DNA of 64,000 nucleotides, from contig BSBK01007859.1 in assembly GCA_027943335.1 (NCBI GenBank), positions 669,501-733,500 on the forward strand, written 5' to 3'. Source of the stretch: Chamaecyparis obtusa (Eukaryota; Streptophyta; Pinopsida; Cupressales; Cupressaceae). The notes beneath the pieces were generated by a model. It was given only the letters and a program-made list of their open reading frames with translations. It made no database searches and had not been told where the DNA came from. A program made the position numbers and the translations under genes. The number at the start of each line of letters is the position of its first letter. Position 1 is the first letter of the stretch. This document shows, piece by piece, positions 35,840 to 46,671 of this stretch.

Positions 35840-36650
35840 TTAAAGGAGAAAACAACAATCATGGAGAGAAGAGTCCCAAAGCCACATCAAATAGAACTTA
35901 AAAGGAGTACTTTTAGGAGCTGAAATAGAAGTAGTTGAAAATTTAATGGCCCAATGATCAAAGCCCCTCCAATCAAGGATTTTGGAAGTAGTGCACATAT
36001 TTCTAGTAACCCAAAAACAAGAAACCAAAAATCTATCCAACTGTTTAGAGATAACATCTTCTGCACTCCTATTATTCCAAATAAAGATCCCATTAGATGG
36101 CCTAATATCAAATAAATTTAAGAATTATGCATTCTCATGAAGAAGCTCTAAGGAAGGACCCAAATGAGCCAACCCTCCCCTCTTCTCTTCTAGACTCATC
36201 ATAGAAATAAAATCCATTGCCAGTGCCCAAGGAAGAAAGGGGGAACGTGATCTAACATACCAAATATGAGACCAAAGAAGGAATTTTCCATGAAAATCCA
36301 CTAGAGCATATACACATTAGTGACTAAAATAATCTCTCTAGTCTCCAAACTAGAGGCAACCATAGAGATAGCTAAGTGATTAGAAATTCACCAGAGAGGA
36401 ACAACCCTAAATGGATCCCAAAAAATATTCACACCTCCAGAAGAACCCAAAGAGCCAATAAACTGGCATTGCCCATAACGCCAAATGTTGGGAGCACAAC
36501 TAAACATGGAGTCAATAGAAAGCATAGCCTCCTAGATACAAAAGATAGATGGGGAATGAACTGCTACCAATTCTTGAATAGCCTTTTGTTGAGGGATGCT
36601 ATTCAACCCCCTAACGTTCCATGAGAGAATAATCATTGAGGGGATTGGGA
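35840..36650 (-). pseudogene. LINE relic B: APE-type endonuclease
   Basis: The minus strand starts with LSWNVRGLNSIPQQKAIQEL near 36630, the standard N-terminus of LINE endonucleases (N in the first catalytic motif). It continues through GSSGGVNIFWDP and ends with LDRFLVSCFWVT and RGFDHWAI (36040-35940), where the family has R-x-SDH-x-P; here the Ser-Asp-His is FDH. In LINEs it nicks target DNA to prime reverse transcription. Several stops (EAM, LW positions) inactivate it. Confidence 0.85.
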
Positions 36651-37239
36651 GAAGTGAGCCTCAATGGGATTGACTAACCCAGATTCTACTTGTAATTCCC
36701 TAGCTGATTTAATCTTCTCCTAATCATTTTTGCAACCACCTTTTCAAGGAAGTATCGAAAGAGACTTTCTTGAGGGGTCGTTGTTGCAATCCCAAAGTCT
36801 GAGAAGACCCTTTACCTTTACCAGATGCTTGCACCTCCCTAGCCAAATCTGCCAAAACAATATCTTCTTATAAACTTGTAAGATCTCTTGAAGCCCCTAA
36901 CACAAGATCAGTAGGGGGATCCCCTTGTTGTTGTATAACACCTTGACACATAACAGTATTCTCATGATGTATATTTCCCACATCCATACCATTCACATTG
37001 GAAGAAACCTCAATTAGAATCCCTTCCTCTAAGACTAGAGTATCCAAAGCCTCAAACTAGTTAAAATTGTCATCAGTCTGCCTATCCCTATAGGATCTCT
37101 TCTAGCCCCTACCTTTAGGGTCGGACTTAACTGATATAAAACTATCTTTACCATTTACATCTTTCATAGGAGCTTTTCCTTTTCTCTCTTTATCCATCTT
37201 TAGGACTGAGGAAGAAGGAGAACTACCAAATCCACTAGC

Positions 37240-38185
37240 AGAGCTACCAGTCCTGTTATTAACCCAAGGACAGTGACGTTGGAGGTGGTCATACTCATGA
37301 CATATTTGACATCAGAAAGGAAAAGATTCATAATCTAATTATTGCACCCACGTAGAAGAGCCTAAACATATTGCCAAGGAGTCTAGCATTGGGTTATTCA
37401 AATCAATTTCAATTCAAGTACGAGAAAAAGAAATTACCTTCTTGTCAAGGGTTTGTTGGGAAATTGTAGCTAGCTTCCCCAACAAAGAAGAAATCTATCA
37501 TAGAATATGTTCCCTCTAAAATTCTAGAAGAAGTCACAGCAAAAAAACCCAAATTGAAATCCTGGAGGGAAATTCCTTCGTAGAATTGAACCTGCAGGCC
37601 AGGGTTTCACAAACAAGCCCACATGATTATAAAAATATGGACCACCCTCAAAAACACAATTCCAATCAAACATGCATGTAAAGAAAACCATAAAATAGTT
37701 GTTCACAATAATCATAATCTATATATCTCCTACAACCTTCCATGTTCAACAAATCAAAGCATGTTTGCTCCAATAATCCACACCTTCCATAACTGATTCA
37801 GGTTAAATGACAAGAATTAGGCGATCTTTACTCCTTGGAAGGCACCCATTCACTTTGTTCAATTTAGAGTTTGCCCCAACATAAAGGAATCAGATAGTTG
37901 CACATGCACAGCTGAAGAAGATCCAAGATAGGGCCCAACACTAACTACCACAAGGCTATTAGAAGCCTTAGAGCCTCCATTTAAATAAAGGATGAAATTA
38001 AAAACCTCCAACACAAAAATAACAACACCCCCCTCTAACAACACCCCCAAAACAAAACTTTGAAAAGCACTCCCAACAAACAAAACAACCCTAAACCAAA
38101 CACCCTGTAAAAACCCCACCAACAAAGTGCAAAATATCCCCACACAAGCACGAAAAAATCCCCATGAATGCACAAAGAACAAACA
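37240..38185 (-). pseudogene. LINE relic B: ORF1 (DUF4283-type with zinc knuckle)
   Basis: The 37524-37715 minus frame contains FMVFFTCMFDWNCVFEGG followed by PYFYNHVGLFVKPW, the pattern of the DUF4283 nucleic-acid-binding domain at the start of plant LINE ORF1. A zinc knuckle CQICHEYDHLQRHC is encoded at 37268-37312. The 37859-38182 frame, Gly/Val/Phe-rich, may be the ORF1 N-terminus or leader. ORF1 protein binds element RNA. Broken by stops and frameshifts. Confidence 0.72.
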
Positions 38186-38466
38186 GATTAGAGCATGGAA
38201 GCCTTAGCCATCTACATGTTTACACACCGATGACTTAATATATACATCCTCCACTTTATAATATCATAAATCTGTATGCATAATGCCTTGTGTACACATT
38301 GCAAGACCTATCTTTTCACCCTAATCATTTACCAACTCAATTCCTCCATAGTTATTATGCTCTTCATCATTCTAGAATCTTGTTGAACCCTCTCCACTTA
38401 ATTAAAGGTGTTGATATGGATGTTCTAATTGATGCATCCATCATTTCTCTTTCCAATTTCTAGTTT

Positions 38467-38487
38467 TATATATATATATATATATAT
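38467..38487. repeat. (TA)n microsatellite
   Basis: Uninterrupted TA repeat of about ten units. Confidence 0.95.
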
Positions 38488-38537
38488 TGAAAAATTATAT
38501 ACTTCGATTCTCTTACATATTTTGTTATATAGGTGTT

Positions 38538-38551
38538 CACACACACACACA
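38538..38551. repeat. (CA)7 microsatellite
   Basis: Seven CA units. Confidence 0.9.
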
Positions 38552-38660
38552 TACTCATATAAGAGATAGATATTTGTGAGTGTGTAGTTGTTCATAGCTA
38601 TATATTCATGGATGATATATATGTAAACACGCATACATTAACATAGTATAGTTATCATAG

Positions 38661-38661
<1 letters not shown>

Positions 38662-38695
<34 letters not shown>

Positions 38696-38709
38696 AGAGA
38701 GAGAGAGAG
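38662..38709. repeat. (TG)n-(GA)n compound microsatellite
   Basis: About 15 TG units (38662-38692) followed by GA units (38695-38709). It lies 110 bp after the CA array. Confidence 0.95.
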
Positions 38710-41483
38710 TATATGCATATATGCACATTGTAACTACAATGTATTTTAAATAATTTTTCGCTAAAATAATATCTCATATGTCTTAAAATGTACCTTTATT
38801 TTGGTTTATTGATAATAATGTATGTCAAACTTTTACATTGATGGTTTGAAGCTCCTATTTTTCATAGTTTTGCGGTCATATGTATACTTCAAAAAAATAT
38901 CTATGGTATTTGTTTCTTAGCACAAGTGAATCAGGCTTAGACCATAGAAAATGGAATTGTACTATGAATTTCTGTTTGTTAACACACAACCACTATTTAG
39001 ATGTTTTTCTCTAATGGCTACTATGTTGATTATTTTTAGCCTAACTATGAAAGTGTATCTCTTTCTCACTTTATAAATTTGTTTCAATAGTTGTATACAA
39101 ATTTTAAGTTGTTCATGCAATATAGAATTTTGTTGGATCTAAAACTACATTGTTGAGATATTGTGATGTTTTCTCATTATTACTTGAATTATATAATCTT
39201 TGTTTACAAGCATGCAAGAATGGTGAGAAGACTATACATAAAGTAACTAGACGAGTCATGAAATATTTTTGGTAGATAAAAGATGTAATTCACATCAAGG
39301 TCATTCAAATTGTAAGCATAGGTAGAGAACTTGAAATCAAATTTTGATTTGACTTACATATTGAAGTCGTAAAATTTAATCAAAATAAGTTGGAACATAG
39401 TTTTGAAATTTTATTGGTCACTTATCTAATCTTTTTTTCTTCCACTAACAATGCGGGAATGTTAAAGGAAAACTAAGATGACACTCTAATGTTAATTCAT
39501 TTTTTATATATATTTATATCAACATCTTGTTAATTATCTTGTCAAATAAAGTCTATCAAATTCTTTCATACAATATCTTTTATCATATCTAATATCTTTT
39601 AACTCTAATGTAAGAAAAGATATTTTATTACATTAATTATTTTCAATACTCATAATTCTTTAATAAAAATAATCTTATTCTTTTCAAAACTATTTGTGTG
39701 TTCTCCAAAATAATCAATAAGAACATAAACTTTGCAAGATCAAACACTAGCTACTATTAAAGAATAACTGGAGTTTTTTAAAGAACAATTGAAGTATTTT
39801 TTAAGATTAATTCAATTTGAATTAAATTTCATAAGCCCAAAGCTATTTACAAATAAGGTTAATTATTTTCATTAGTGACCTTGGACATTTACTTCCCATA
39901 GAAGTGAATATCACATTCTATGTGTAAGATTCATTTCACATTTTCTCTTTCATATTTATGGACATTCATATACAGAGTTTTTTAATAATTTTTAGTTGTG
40001 ATATAATATGTATTTAATATATGTAAAAAATTGTGATCTACATGTGATATTCTTATTGTACAAATTATTTTCTATTAATTTAAAATGATTCAAAGAGTGA
40101 AATTGAAAAACATGTTAACAAATATTATAAATGGAAATGCAACATGTGCAAAGACTAAAATGTCCTCATAAATCATGTTAACTCGATACAAGTCTTTATG
40201 AGTATCTATTGTTTGATGTATGTGTTTTTGTATTTTTTTAAAAAATTGACTATATTTCACAAGAAGAAAATACTAAATCCATTTTCAATATTATGTGTAA
40301 TGTTTTCATATGTACTAAGTATTTAAAGTTTTATGGTTTTCTTAATTAATAATGTTAGAACAACAAAGTGTTATTGTTTGTTGGACAATGCATAATGTGG
40401 ATTCAAAATATTTGATAGAGGTTGGGATGGTTAATGATACACTCGATAATATAAAACAATACTTTTATAGTAAAGATTATAAACCTACTTGAATTTCTAT
40501 TGTACAAGATTGTGAAGTTTGATGCTTGTGAAGATATGCTCAATTCTTATTAAAATGACATTGACTATAACCATAAATAAGTAATAATTTCTTATATGTA
40601 AAAGAAATTGTTATATAAATTGGTGATGTGGAAAGACCAAGGATGACATTCACTCCCTTCTTAAGTGTCAAATTTGTTAATTCACTAAGATTAGATCACT
40701 TGAATTTTTATTTGAACATTAGTCTCAGATTAAAAAACAACAAATTAAAAATGGAAAAAATGAATTATTAATATGATACATCAATATGCGGTAGCTTCTT
40801 GAATCTTCATTCATCATAAGTTGTTTACTTCTAGTACAATTCATGGAGGTACCATTAAAGTCGTACAGTTGACTTGATACTTACAATCACATTTCCTTTT
40901 GAAATCTACATGACATGCAATCCCTACATAAAAATATCAAAATATTAAAATAAATTAGAATTATTAATTTAAAAATATTTAGAAAATTCAATGTACATCA
41001 TTTTCTTGACATTTTACGCATGTTAAAATTATATTAAATTTACATTTACCACATATAAATTATGTTGATAAAGATTTTATTGGTGTTGATGCTAATTTAT
41101 ATTAATCAAACATATTACAAACTTATATCTATCAAATATTACATCTAATTTTTTAAAATATAATAAATATTAATTTTTTAAATAAAATATATATTAAGAA
41201 ACATTTATTCGTAAATAAGTAGTATATATAAGATTAATTTTAATATTTAAAAATAATCAGCCCACACTGATAAGGCCAGAAATTTTATTTTATTTTTTAT
41301 TTGATGAGACCACAAATAACTATGGCTCATACTCGTTCCTACTTTAGCACTAAAAATATTGGTGGATATTTGCTCCCGACGTAGGTGTTGATAAGACTAT
41401 GTGTAACAAATTCGAAACTATTGACTCTTTATCCTCCCCCATCTTTTCCCCAGGAAGTAGCATGTCAACTTTATTTCCTCCAC
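38710..41483. other. AT-rich spacer without a gene
   Basis: 2.8 kb of very AT-rich DNA without a sustained frame. No LTR, TIR or RNA gene seen. Confidence 0.5.
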
Positions 41484-41490
41484 TATAAAT
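41484..41490 (+). promoter_or_regulatory. Candidate TATA box of a host gene
   Basis: CACTATAAATATGTGGG is a strong plant TATA context. Downstream is a CT-rich leader (41516-41555), typical of plant 5' UTRs, and then an ATG with a splice donor. It is not in an LTR that I can define. Confidence 0.35.
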
Positions 41491-41563
41491 ATGTGGGACC
41501 AACCAAAGGAGTGATTCAATTTCTCTTTCTTTTTATTTCTTCTTTCTGCCTTTTGATGACAAC

Positions 41564-41596
41564 ATGACTAAATTTTCCAAGATTCCCTATAGTGAG
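41564..41596 (+). CDS. Candidate first coding exon of an unidentified gene
   Basis: The ATG at 41564 opens an 11-codon exon (MTKFSKIPYSE) that ends at a consensus donor (GAG|GTAAGA, 41597) and sits 74 bp after a TATA box. No following exon could be found before the LINE relic starts near 41740, so the gene is either cut off by that insertion or the exon is a false call. An upstream ATG at 41555 is followed by an early stop (ATGACAACATGA). Family unknown. Confidence 0.22.
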
Positions 41597-41768
41597 GTAA
41601 GAAATGTGATGTATATTTGATTAGCTCAAGCTTCAGTTAATCAAGTGTGAGATTTCAAAATGTTATTAAGCATATATAGAATGTATATTCGATCATTTGA
41701 ATTTGAAATTTCACCTACAATTGAAGGAAGAGTTTAAGAGGAGGAAGAACTACCTTTCCACATATGAC

Positions 41769-42240
41769 CAACAACAATCCGGGCAACATTATCATTAAGA
41801 ACACCATAACAAGTGGATCAAGAGGCAAAATCCCTTTCAAGGGTTTGCTAACATCTAGAGCACATTGTTGATCAACAAACACCAAAGGCTAGTGCAAAAC
41901 AAAAGCAAAAGGAGTAAATTCCACAAGGCTAGCACAAGTCATACCAATAGCAAGAGGCAAAGAAGAATCCACATTGTCTGAGGAAGCCAAACCAACAATA
42001 AGATGCTCAACAACAATCCAGGCAACCTTATCGTTAAGAACAACATAACAAGTGGATTAAGGGGCGAAATCTCTTTCAAGGGTTTGCTAACATCTAGAGC
42101 ACATTGTTGATCAACAAACATCAAAGGCTAGAGCAAAACAAAAGCAACAAGAGTAAGTTCCACAAGGCTAGCATAGGTCATACTAGTAGCAAGAAGCAAA
42201 GAAAAATCTACATTGCCTGAGGAAGCCAAACCAACATCAT
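41769..42240. repeat. Two tandem copies of a 239-bp unit
   Basis: CAACAACAATCC starts at 41769 and again at 42008. The units share long blocks such as GGGTTTGCTAACATCTAGAG and TTGTTGATCAACAAAC. They lie within LINE ORF1 relic C. Confidence 0.88.
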
Positions 42241-42701
42241 CCTGGGAGTAACAACCATCATCAGCCTGTCTAGAGCATTAGAAGGAGAATCGGAAGCCTT
42301 AATAGTTCAAGTGATCACCATTAGCATCCTTCCACCAAGTAACAATGCCTTTACAACAGGAGTGAGAAAAATCCAAAGCTAAATGATCAATTGAGAAGCA
42401 TCTGTGACATTGAAAGGGAAGGCCCTCATGATCTGGCAACTGAGTCCATGACCTATCCCTAACCATAAGAACCACGTCCTCAGGGAGAGGTGTAGATATG
42501 TCAATGTCGATTAAAATGCGAGCAAAAGTAGAATGGCCCATGAAGGAAGAGAATCATCAACCTTCAAGATGTCACCAGTAGAGTTGCCAATGGCCTCATA
42601 ACAAAAATTCTCCCTAAAAAGAAGGGAATGATTGGGAAGACAAACCAATACATAACACACATTGAGTGGTTCAATAACAAGGTTAAAAGTTGTCTAAGGT
42701 T

Positions 42702-42708
<7 letters not shown>

Positions 42709-42740
<32 letters not shown>
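42709..42740. repeat. (GA)n microsatellite
   Basis: About 15 GA units inside the LINE ORF1 relic; read on the minus strand it gives a Leu-Ser repeat. Confidence 0.92.
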
Positions 42741-42743
<3 letters not shown>

Positions 42744-42844
42744 CCAAGCCCACAGCTTGATCAACACCAAGTCATGATCATCAGAAGAAGCAAATGAAGC
42801 AATAAAAAACCCTTAGCAAAAGGGAAAAGCTCTATGGTACCAGC

Positions 42845-44020
42845 TGTTGGAAACAATTGTCTGAAGAAAATTGCTACTCAAATTATGTATTGTCTTTGAT
42901 GTCACACAATGTCATAGTCCGCAACATTCAGTACCTACCGAGCTCAGTCGGTCTACCTAGCATTAAAATTAGTGCTTACCGAGTTCACTCGGTTATCAAA
43001 GAAAAATCAGTGTCTACCGAGTTCACTCGGTTGTCAAAGAAAAGTTAGCATTTACCGAGTTCAGTCGGTTGTTAAAGAAAAGTTAGCATCTACCGAGTTC
43101 AGTCGGTTATCGAAGAAAAAGGATTATCAGTGTTTACCGAGTTCCCTCGGTCTCCAAAAGATTGTAGAAAGTTATGGTCACCGAGCACTGTCGGCCGTGG
43201 AAGGATCTTTGCAAATAAAGTTTGCTTATTTCAGCCGACTGTTATACTAAGTAATGCCAATTTGACAAATCTAAAATCATATAAATAAAAGGTCAAATGT
43301 GAAAAATAAATAAGAATTAACAGAAGAAGATATATAGAAGAAAGACAGGAAAGGTGTGTGCGAAATTGTGAAGGATGATCAGATATCCTTGAGGAGCAGC
43401 AGAGATATATTCGATCAGGAAGGATCACACTTATGCAGAACAGAGATTTGTAATCAGCAAGGCAGTTGCATTATTATACAGGTCATTTTCATTGTTACCT
43501 TTTTACCATTGTAACAGTGAATTCTAAATCTCTTAACCGAGTTGGTTTAACAACCATATTGTAAATCCTCTAACAAGGTGACAATTCCATTGAATTGTTC
43601 TCCAGACCTCTTACCAGGCCACTCCTAGCAGGGTGATTAAATCCTCTAACAAAGTCACACCTAACAGTGTGTTTTGTAACCTTTTACCGGGTTGGCTTCT
43701 AACCGGGCATCACTTCAGAAAAGTGAAAATCAGTATCTAGATACATTGGTGGTTTTTCCCATATTGGGTTTCCACGTTAAATTATGTGTCTCTTGTGTTC
43801 TTAATGGTTATCTTAATCATATACAAGTGGTGATGAATATCTAAAAGATAATTTCACTAATACTTTCTGCATCTATCAAGTTTCTGCAATCTATTTACTG
43901 AGTGTTTAACAGATAATATTCATTAAGATATCCTAAGGGATCTGGAAAGAAATAATTGTGAAATGTTTTATGGTTGACTGATTCACCCCCCCTCTCAGTC
44001 ACTTCATCCATATTCCATCA
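42845..44020 (+). mobile_element. Copia-type solo LTR
   Basis: Begins TGTTGGAAAC and ends TATTCCATCA, with a perfect 5-bp duplication CCAGC at 42840-42844 and 44021-44025. No internal region or second LTR is present, so it is the product of LTR-LTR recombination. It carries about seven copies of an ACCGAG...CGGT palindrome (42936-43192), an array of CTAACAGGG-like motifs (43530-43705), GGGTTTCCACGT (43766) and the ATTCACCCCCCCTCTCAG block (43981) seen in other LTRs of this window. Orientation is inferred from these features. Confidence 0.9.
42936..43192. promoter_or_regulatory. Array of ACCGAGTTCACTCGGT palindromes in U3
   Basis: 16-bp interrupted palindromes ACCGANNNNNNTCGGT recur near 42937, 42979, 43015, 43054, 43091 and 43136, mostly 36-45 bp apart, with a weaker half-copy near 43180. 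The spacer between them is also partly repeated (CAAAGAAAAGTTAGCAT). Position in U3, upstream of the presumed start site, suggests repeated transcription-factor sites. Confidence 0.7.
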
Positions 44021-44510
44021 CCAGCAACCAAGGGCTTCCAAGAATCCAACAACCAATGGTGCAAATCCAAGACAGAAGGCCAAAGACCAGAAAATCTATA
44101 CATCAACCATAGCGTTGGTAAAAACCCACATTTTCTACCAGGTCTTGGCCACAAACCACAAGGGAGGTCTTGGCACAAGAAAGAGGACGAGATTTCCCCT
44201 TCAGAGATGAGTAGCAACACAAGCAAAGCTCCGTCCACCACCAGTCGAAAATAGCATTGGAGGAAGCACCCCAAAACCCCAACACTTACCACAAGAGGGA
44301 CACCAACACCCTCTACACCCACTACAAGAGTAGCGGAGAGAACAGTTTTGGAAGCACCACTAGCTGCCACCAATTCCACCAGCCAAACAGGCGAAGAGGC
44401 GGCAGAAAATGGCACAAAAACCTCACAACCCACCAGAGGGGTGGCAGCAAGAGCCGTAGCAGCAGCATTCAAAAATGTTTGGAGCAAAGCAGCTAGAGTG
44501 GGAGCCATTT
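44021..44510 (-). pseudogene. LINE relic C: ORF1 5' part
   Basis: Continues the LINE ORF1 relic on the other side of the solo LTR. The minus frame 43999-44508 is open for 169 codons, but its right end is LTR-derived, so only 44021-44508 belongs to the LINE. The sequence is Ala/Val/Leu/Ser-rich with no firm motif. The assignment rests on continuity with 42299-42839 across the target duplication. Confidence 0.55.
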
Positions 44511-46568
44511 TTAAGAATATTTATAATAAATAATAAATAATATTAAAATTTAAAAAATTCTAGTTATGTAGTAGTTAATTCGATGGGAGAGACTTTTTAC
44601 GTGAAACCAAAAACTTTATATAAGGTAAAACCTATCAATTTAAAATTTTCACAATAAATTCTAATATAGTAGTAGTATACTGTTATCAATTTGGTGAAAT
44701 CATAGATGCTTATTATTTCCAACAAAACATCAGAAATTCAGAGGCCGATAAATCTTACAATTTTGTGGATTATTGAGGGGAAGCCACATCGATTAGGAGT
44801 AACTCAGCACAAATAAGCATTTGCCCTTAATTTTATTTTTTATCGTTTCATATCTATGCAACTAAACTACGATTATATTCTTCACAAGAAATAATACTCC
44901 AGGCGTACACCTCGTTCTCGAAGGCATACTGTTTGCTGATAGTTATGAAGCTATGCAGATTTTGTTCATTTTTTTCTGCAACAAAGAAGGTCAAGGAAGG
45001 AATAATGCAGAAACAACGATCATATTGTCCGAGTTTTATTTGATAGTTGTGGCCAGAATGACATATATGGTGCACATCTGCCCAACAATTCATGCTCAAA
45101 GATAAGTTGGGAAGGATTGGGATCGACAACCATCAACATTAAAATATAACGGTTCATGATTACATCCAAAGCTTGGAGAAACTTTGCAGTTATATCTTTT
45201 TCCTATATAATGTGTTGGAAAATATTATATAAAAGTTGTATTTTTTATTAAATCAACACCTTTAATATTTGATAATTTTCAATTTCATTATGTTATAAAA
45301 TGTTTGTGCTCTAAGGGCCATCCATGCTAAATCTAACAGGCTTCTAAAGATTCACATGCAGCACTAAGAGGATAAAGTGTAACAAGGACGTGGAGGAGAC
45401 TAGCAGACACCAGAGGTGGAGGATTTTCTCCATTTTGAGCTATCCACTCGGAGGTAATACTTTCATGAAAAGCACTAGTTCTCCTTGCGTGTCTCTTCTT
45501 GTAGCAATAGGGGAATTAGCAGTTTTGTACTTCTAGATAGTTGAGTATGAAAGTGCACACTTTGGTGATGGAAAAGGAATAAGAGACATTAAGCTTCCAC
45601 AGTTGGGTGCTGAAATATTCTGGATTTTAACTGTGTTTATTCTTTTTGCATCAACATTTTGGATCAAATTTTATGATCCATCATCAGGATAGTAAGCTAG
45701 AGAAGAAAGAAATTCATGGAGAAACAATAAGATACCAGTTGACATTGGTTCTCTCAAGAGAGAATATGAAAACTTCAAGTTTGATTACAGCTAAAGAAGA
45801 GAGAAATTCATGGAAGATTTCAGCATGATAGTAAAGAATTTAATGTAGATGAAACTTGGCATGAATAATTGCACATATAATTTGAGAGTTTATAGGTTTC
45901 AGAAATTGTACTTTTACAAGAATCATGAGACAACTTTATGAAGCACCAAGGATATAGCTCAACGTGGATGGTTGTCCAATAATTTGTGATTTTCATAATT
46001 CACATAATTCAAGAGTTTGGGGAGGTCAAATCCAAGCTTAGGAAATCAAATTGAGAACTACAACTTTACAAAGGCTATGAGGTAGCTTGATAGAGTTCTA
46101 CCTGATCCGAGAACCTTTTTATTAAAGCTATGACAAATATGTGATTCTATTTGGTTCTGGCATAATAATGAGAGGAATGTTGGAATACTACATCTTAGTA
46201 TAGTCAATATAGGTTAAGAAAATATGATAGCTGGAAGGAGAAGCTTTGTATGGGAAACTACAGATTTACAAGCCAATACATATGAATGTAAATTGTCTTG
46301 ATAAATTTTAATACAGCAAAGTTGTGACATAACTATTATTATTTTTGTGTATGCCCACCTTTTTCAATAGAAATAATACACATGAAGCTATCTACTTGGA
46401 GACAAAACAAGGTTATGAACGGGACAGGACCTAACACATATCATGGAATATGATAGAACCTAATTGCAACGAAAATGGCAATCCACTAATTCAAGTTACG
46501 GCTACAAGTTTTACATCAACTTAATGGTATAGCACAAATCTTGGAATGTCAAAAGGGCTTCAAATTAT
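44511..46568. other. Intergenic region, no supported gene
   Basis: The minus frame 44854-45129 (91 codons, no ATG) and plus frame 45646-45828 show no family motif. Near 45540-45670 the plus strand can be read as an exon-like stretch (ending FWIKFYDPSSG, hydrophobic in the middle), but it is unsupported. Low to moderate AT. Confidence 0.4.
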
Positions 46569-46574
46569 TTTATT
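46569..46574 (-). terminator. Poly(A) signal of the three-exon gene
   Basis: AATAAA on the minus strand, about 100 bases downstream of the stop codon at 46672-46674. Confidence 0.5.
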
Positions 46575-46671
46575 CTTAAAATCTTGTTGATATTATATCA
46601 AATAATAAGGGGGAAAAAATCAGAGGTCTCTCAAAGTGATTTCCTGACATCGTACAATTTACAAATAAAAA

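Larger units (their letters stand above)
41740..42839 (-). pseudogene. LINE relic C: ORF1 3' part
   Basis: Minus-strand frames 42564-42770 and 42299-42541 encode LINE ORF1: NHSMCVMYWFVFPI, then FARILIDIDISTPLPEDVVL and LPFQCHRCFSIDHLALDF, a zinc knuckle whose last Cys is now Phe. Downstream (41769-42237) the sequence is tandemly duplicated. A GA/CT repeat (about 42709-42740) has expanded inside the frame. The solo LTR at 42845-44020 separates it from its N-terminal part. Confidence 0.75.

Noticed and set aside
43999..44508. A 169-codon minus frame as a single gene
   Set aside because: It crosses the boundary between a solo LTR (to 44020) and LINE DNA, so it cannot be one protein.
44854..45129. 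91-codon minus frame as an exon of a host gene
   Set aside because: No ATG, a stop immediately upstream, no conserved motif, and the other frame is equally readable for 40 codons.
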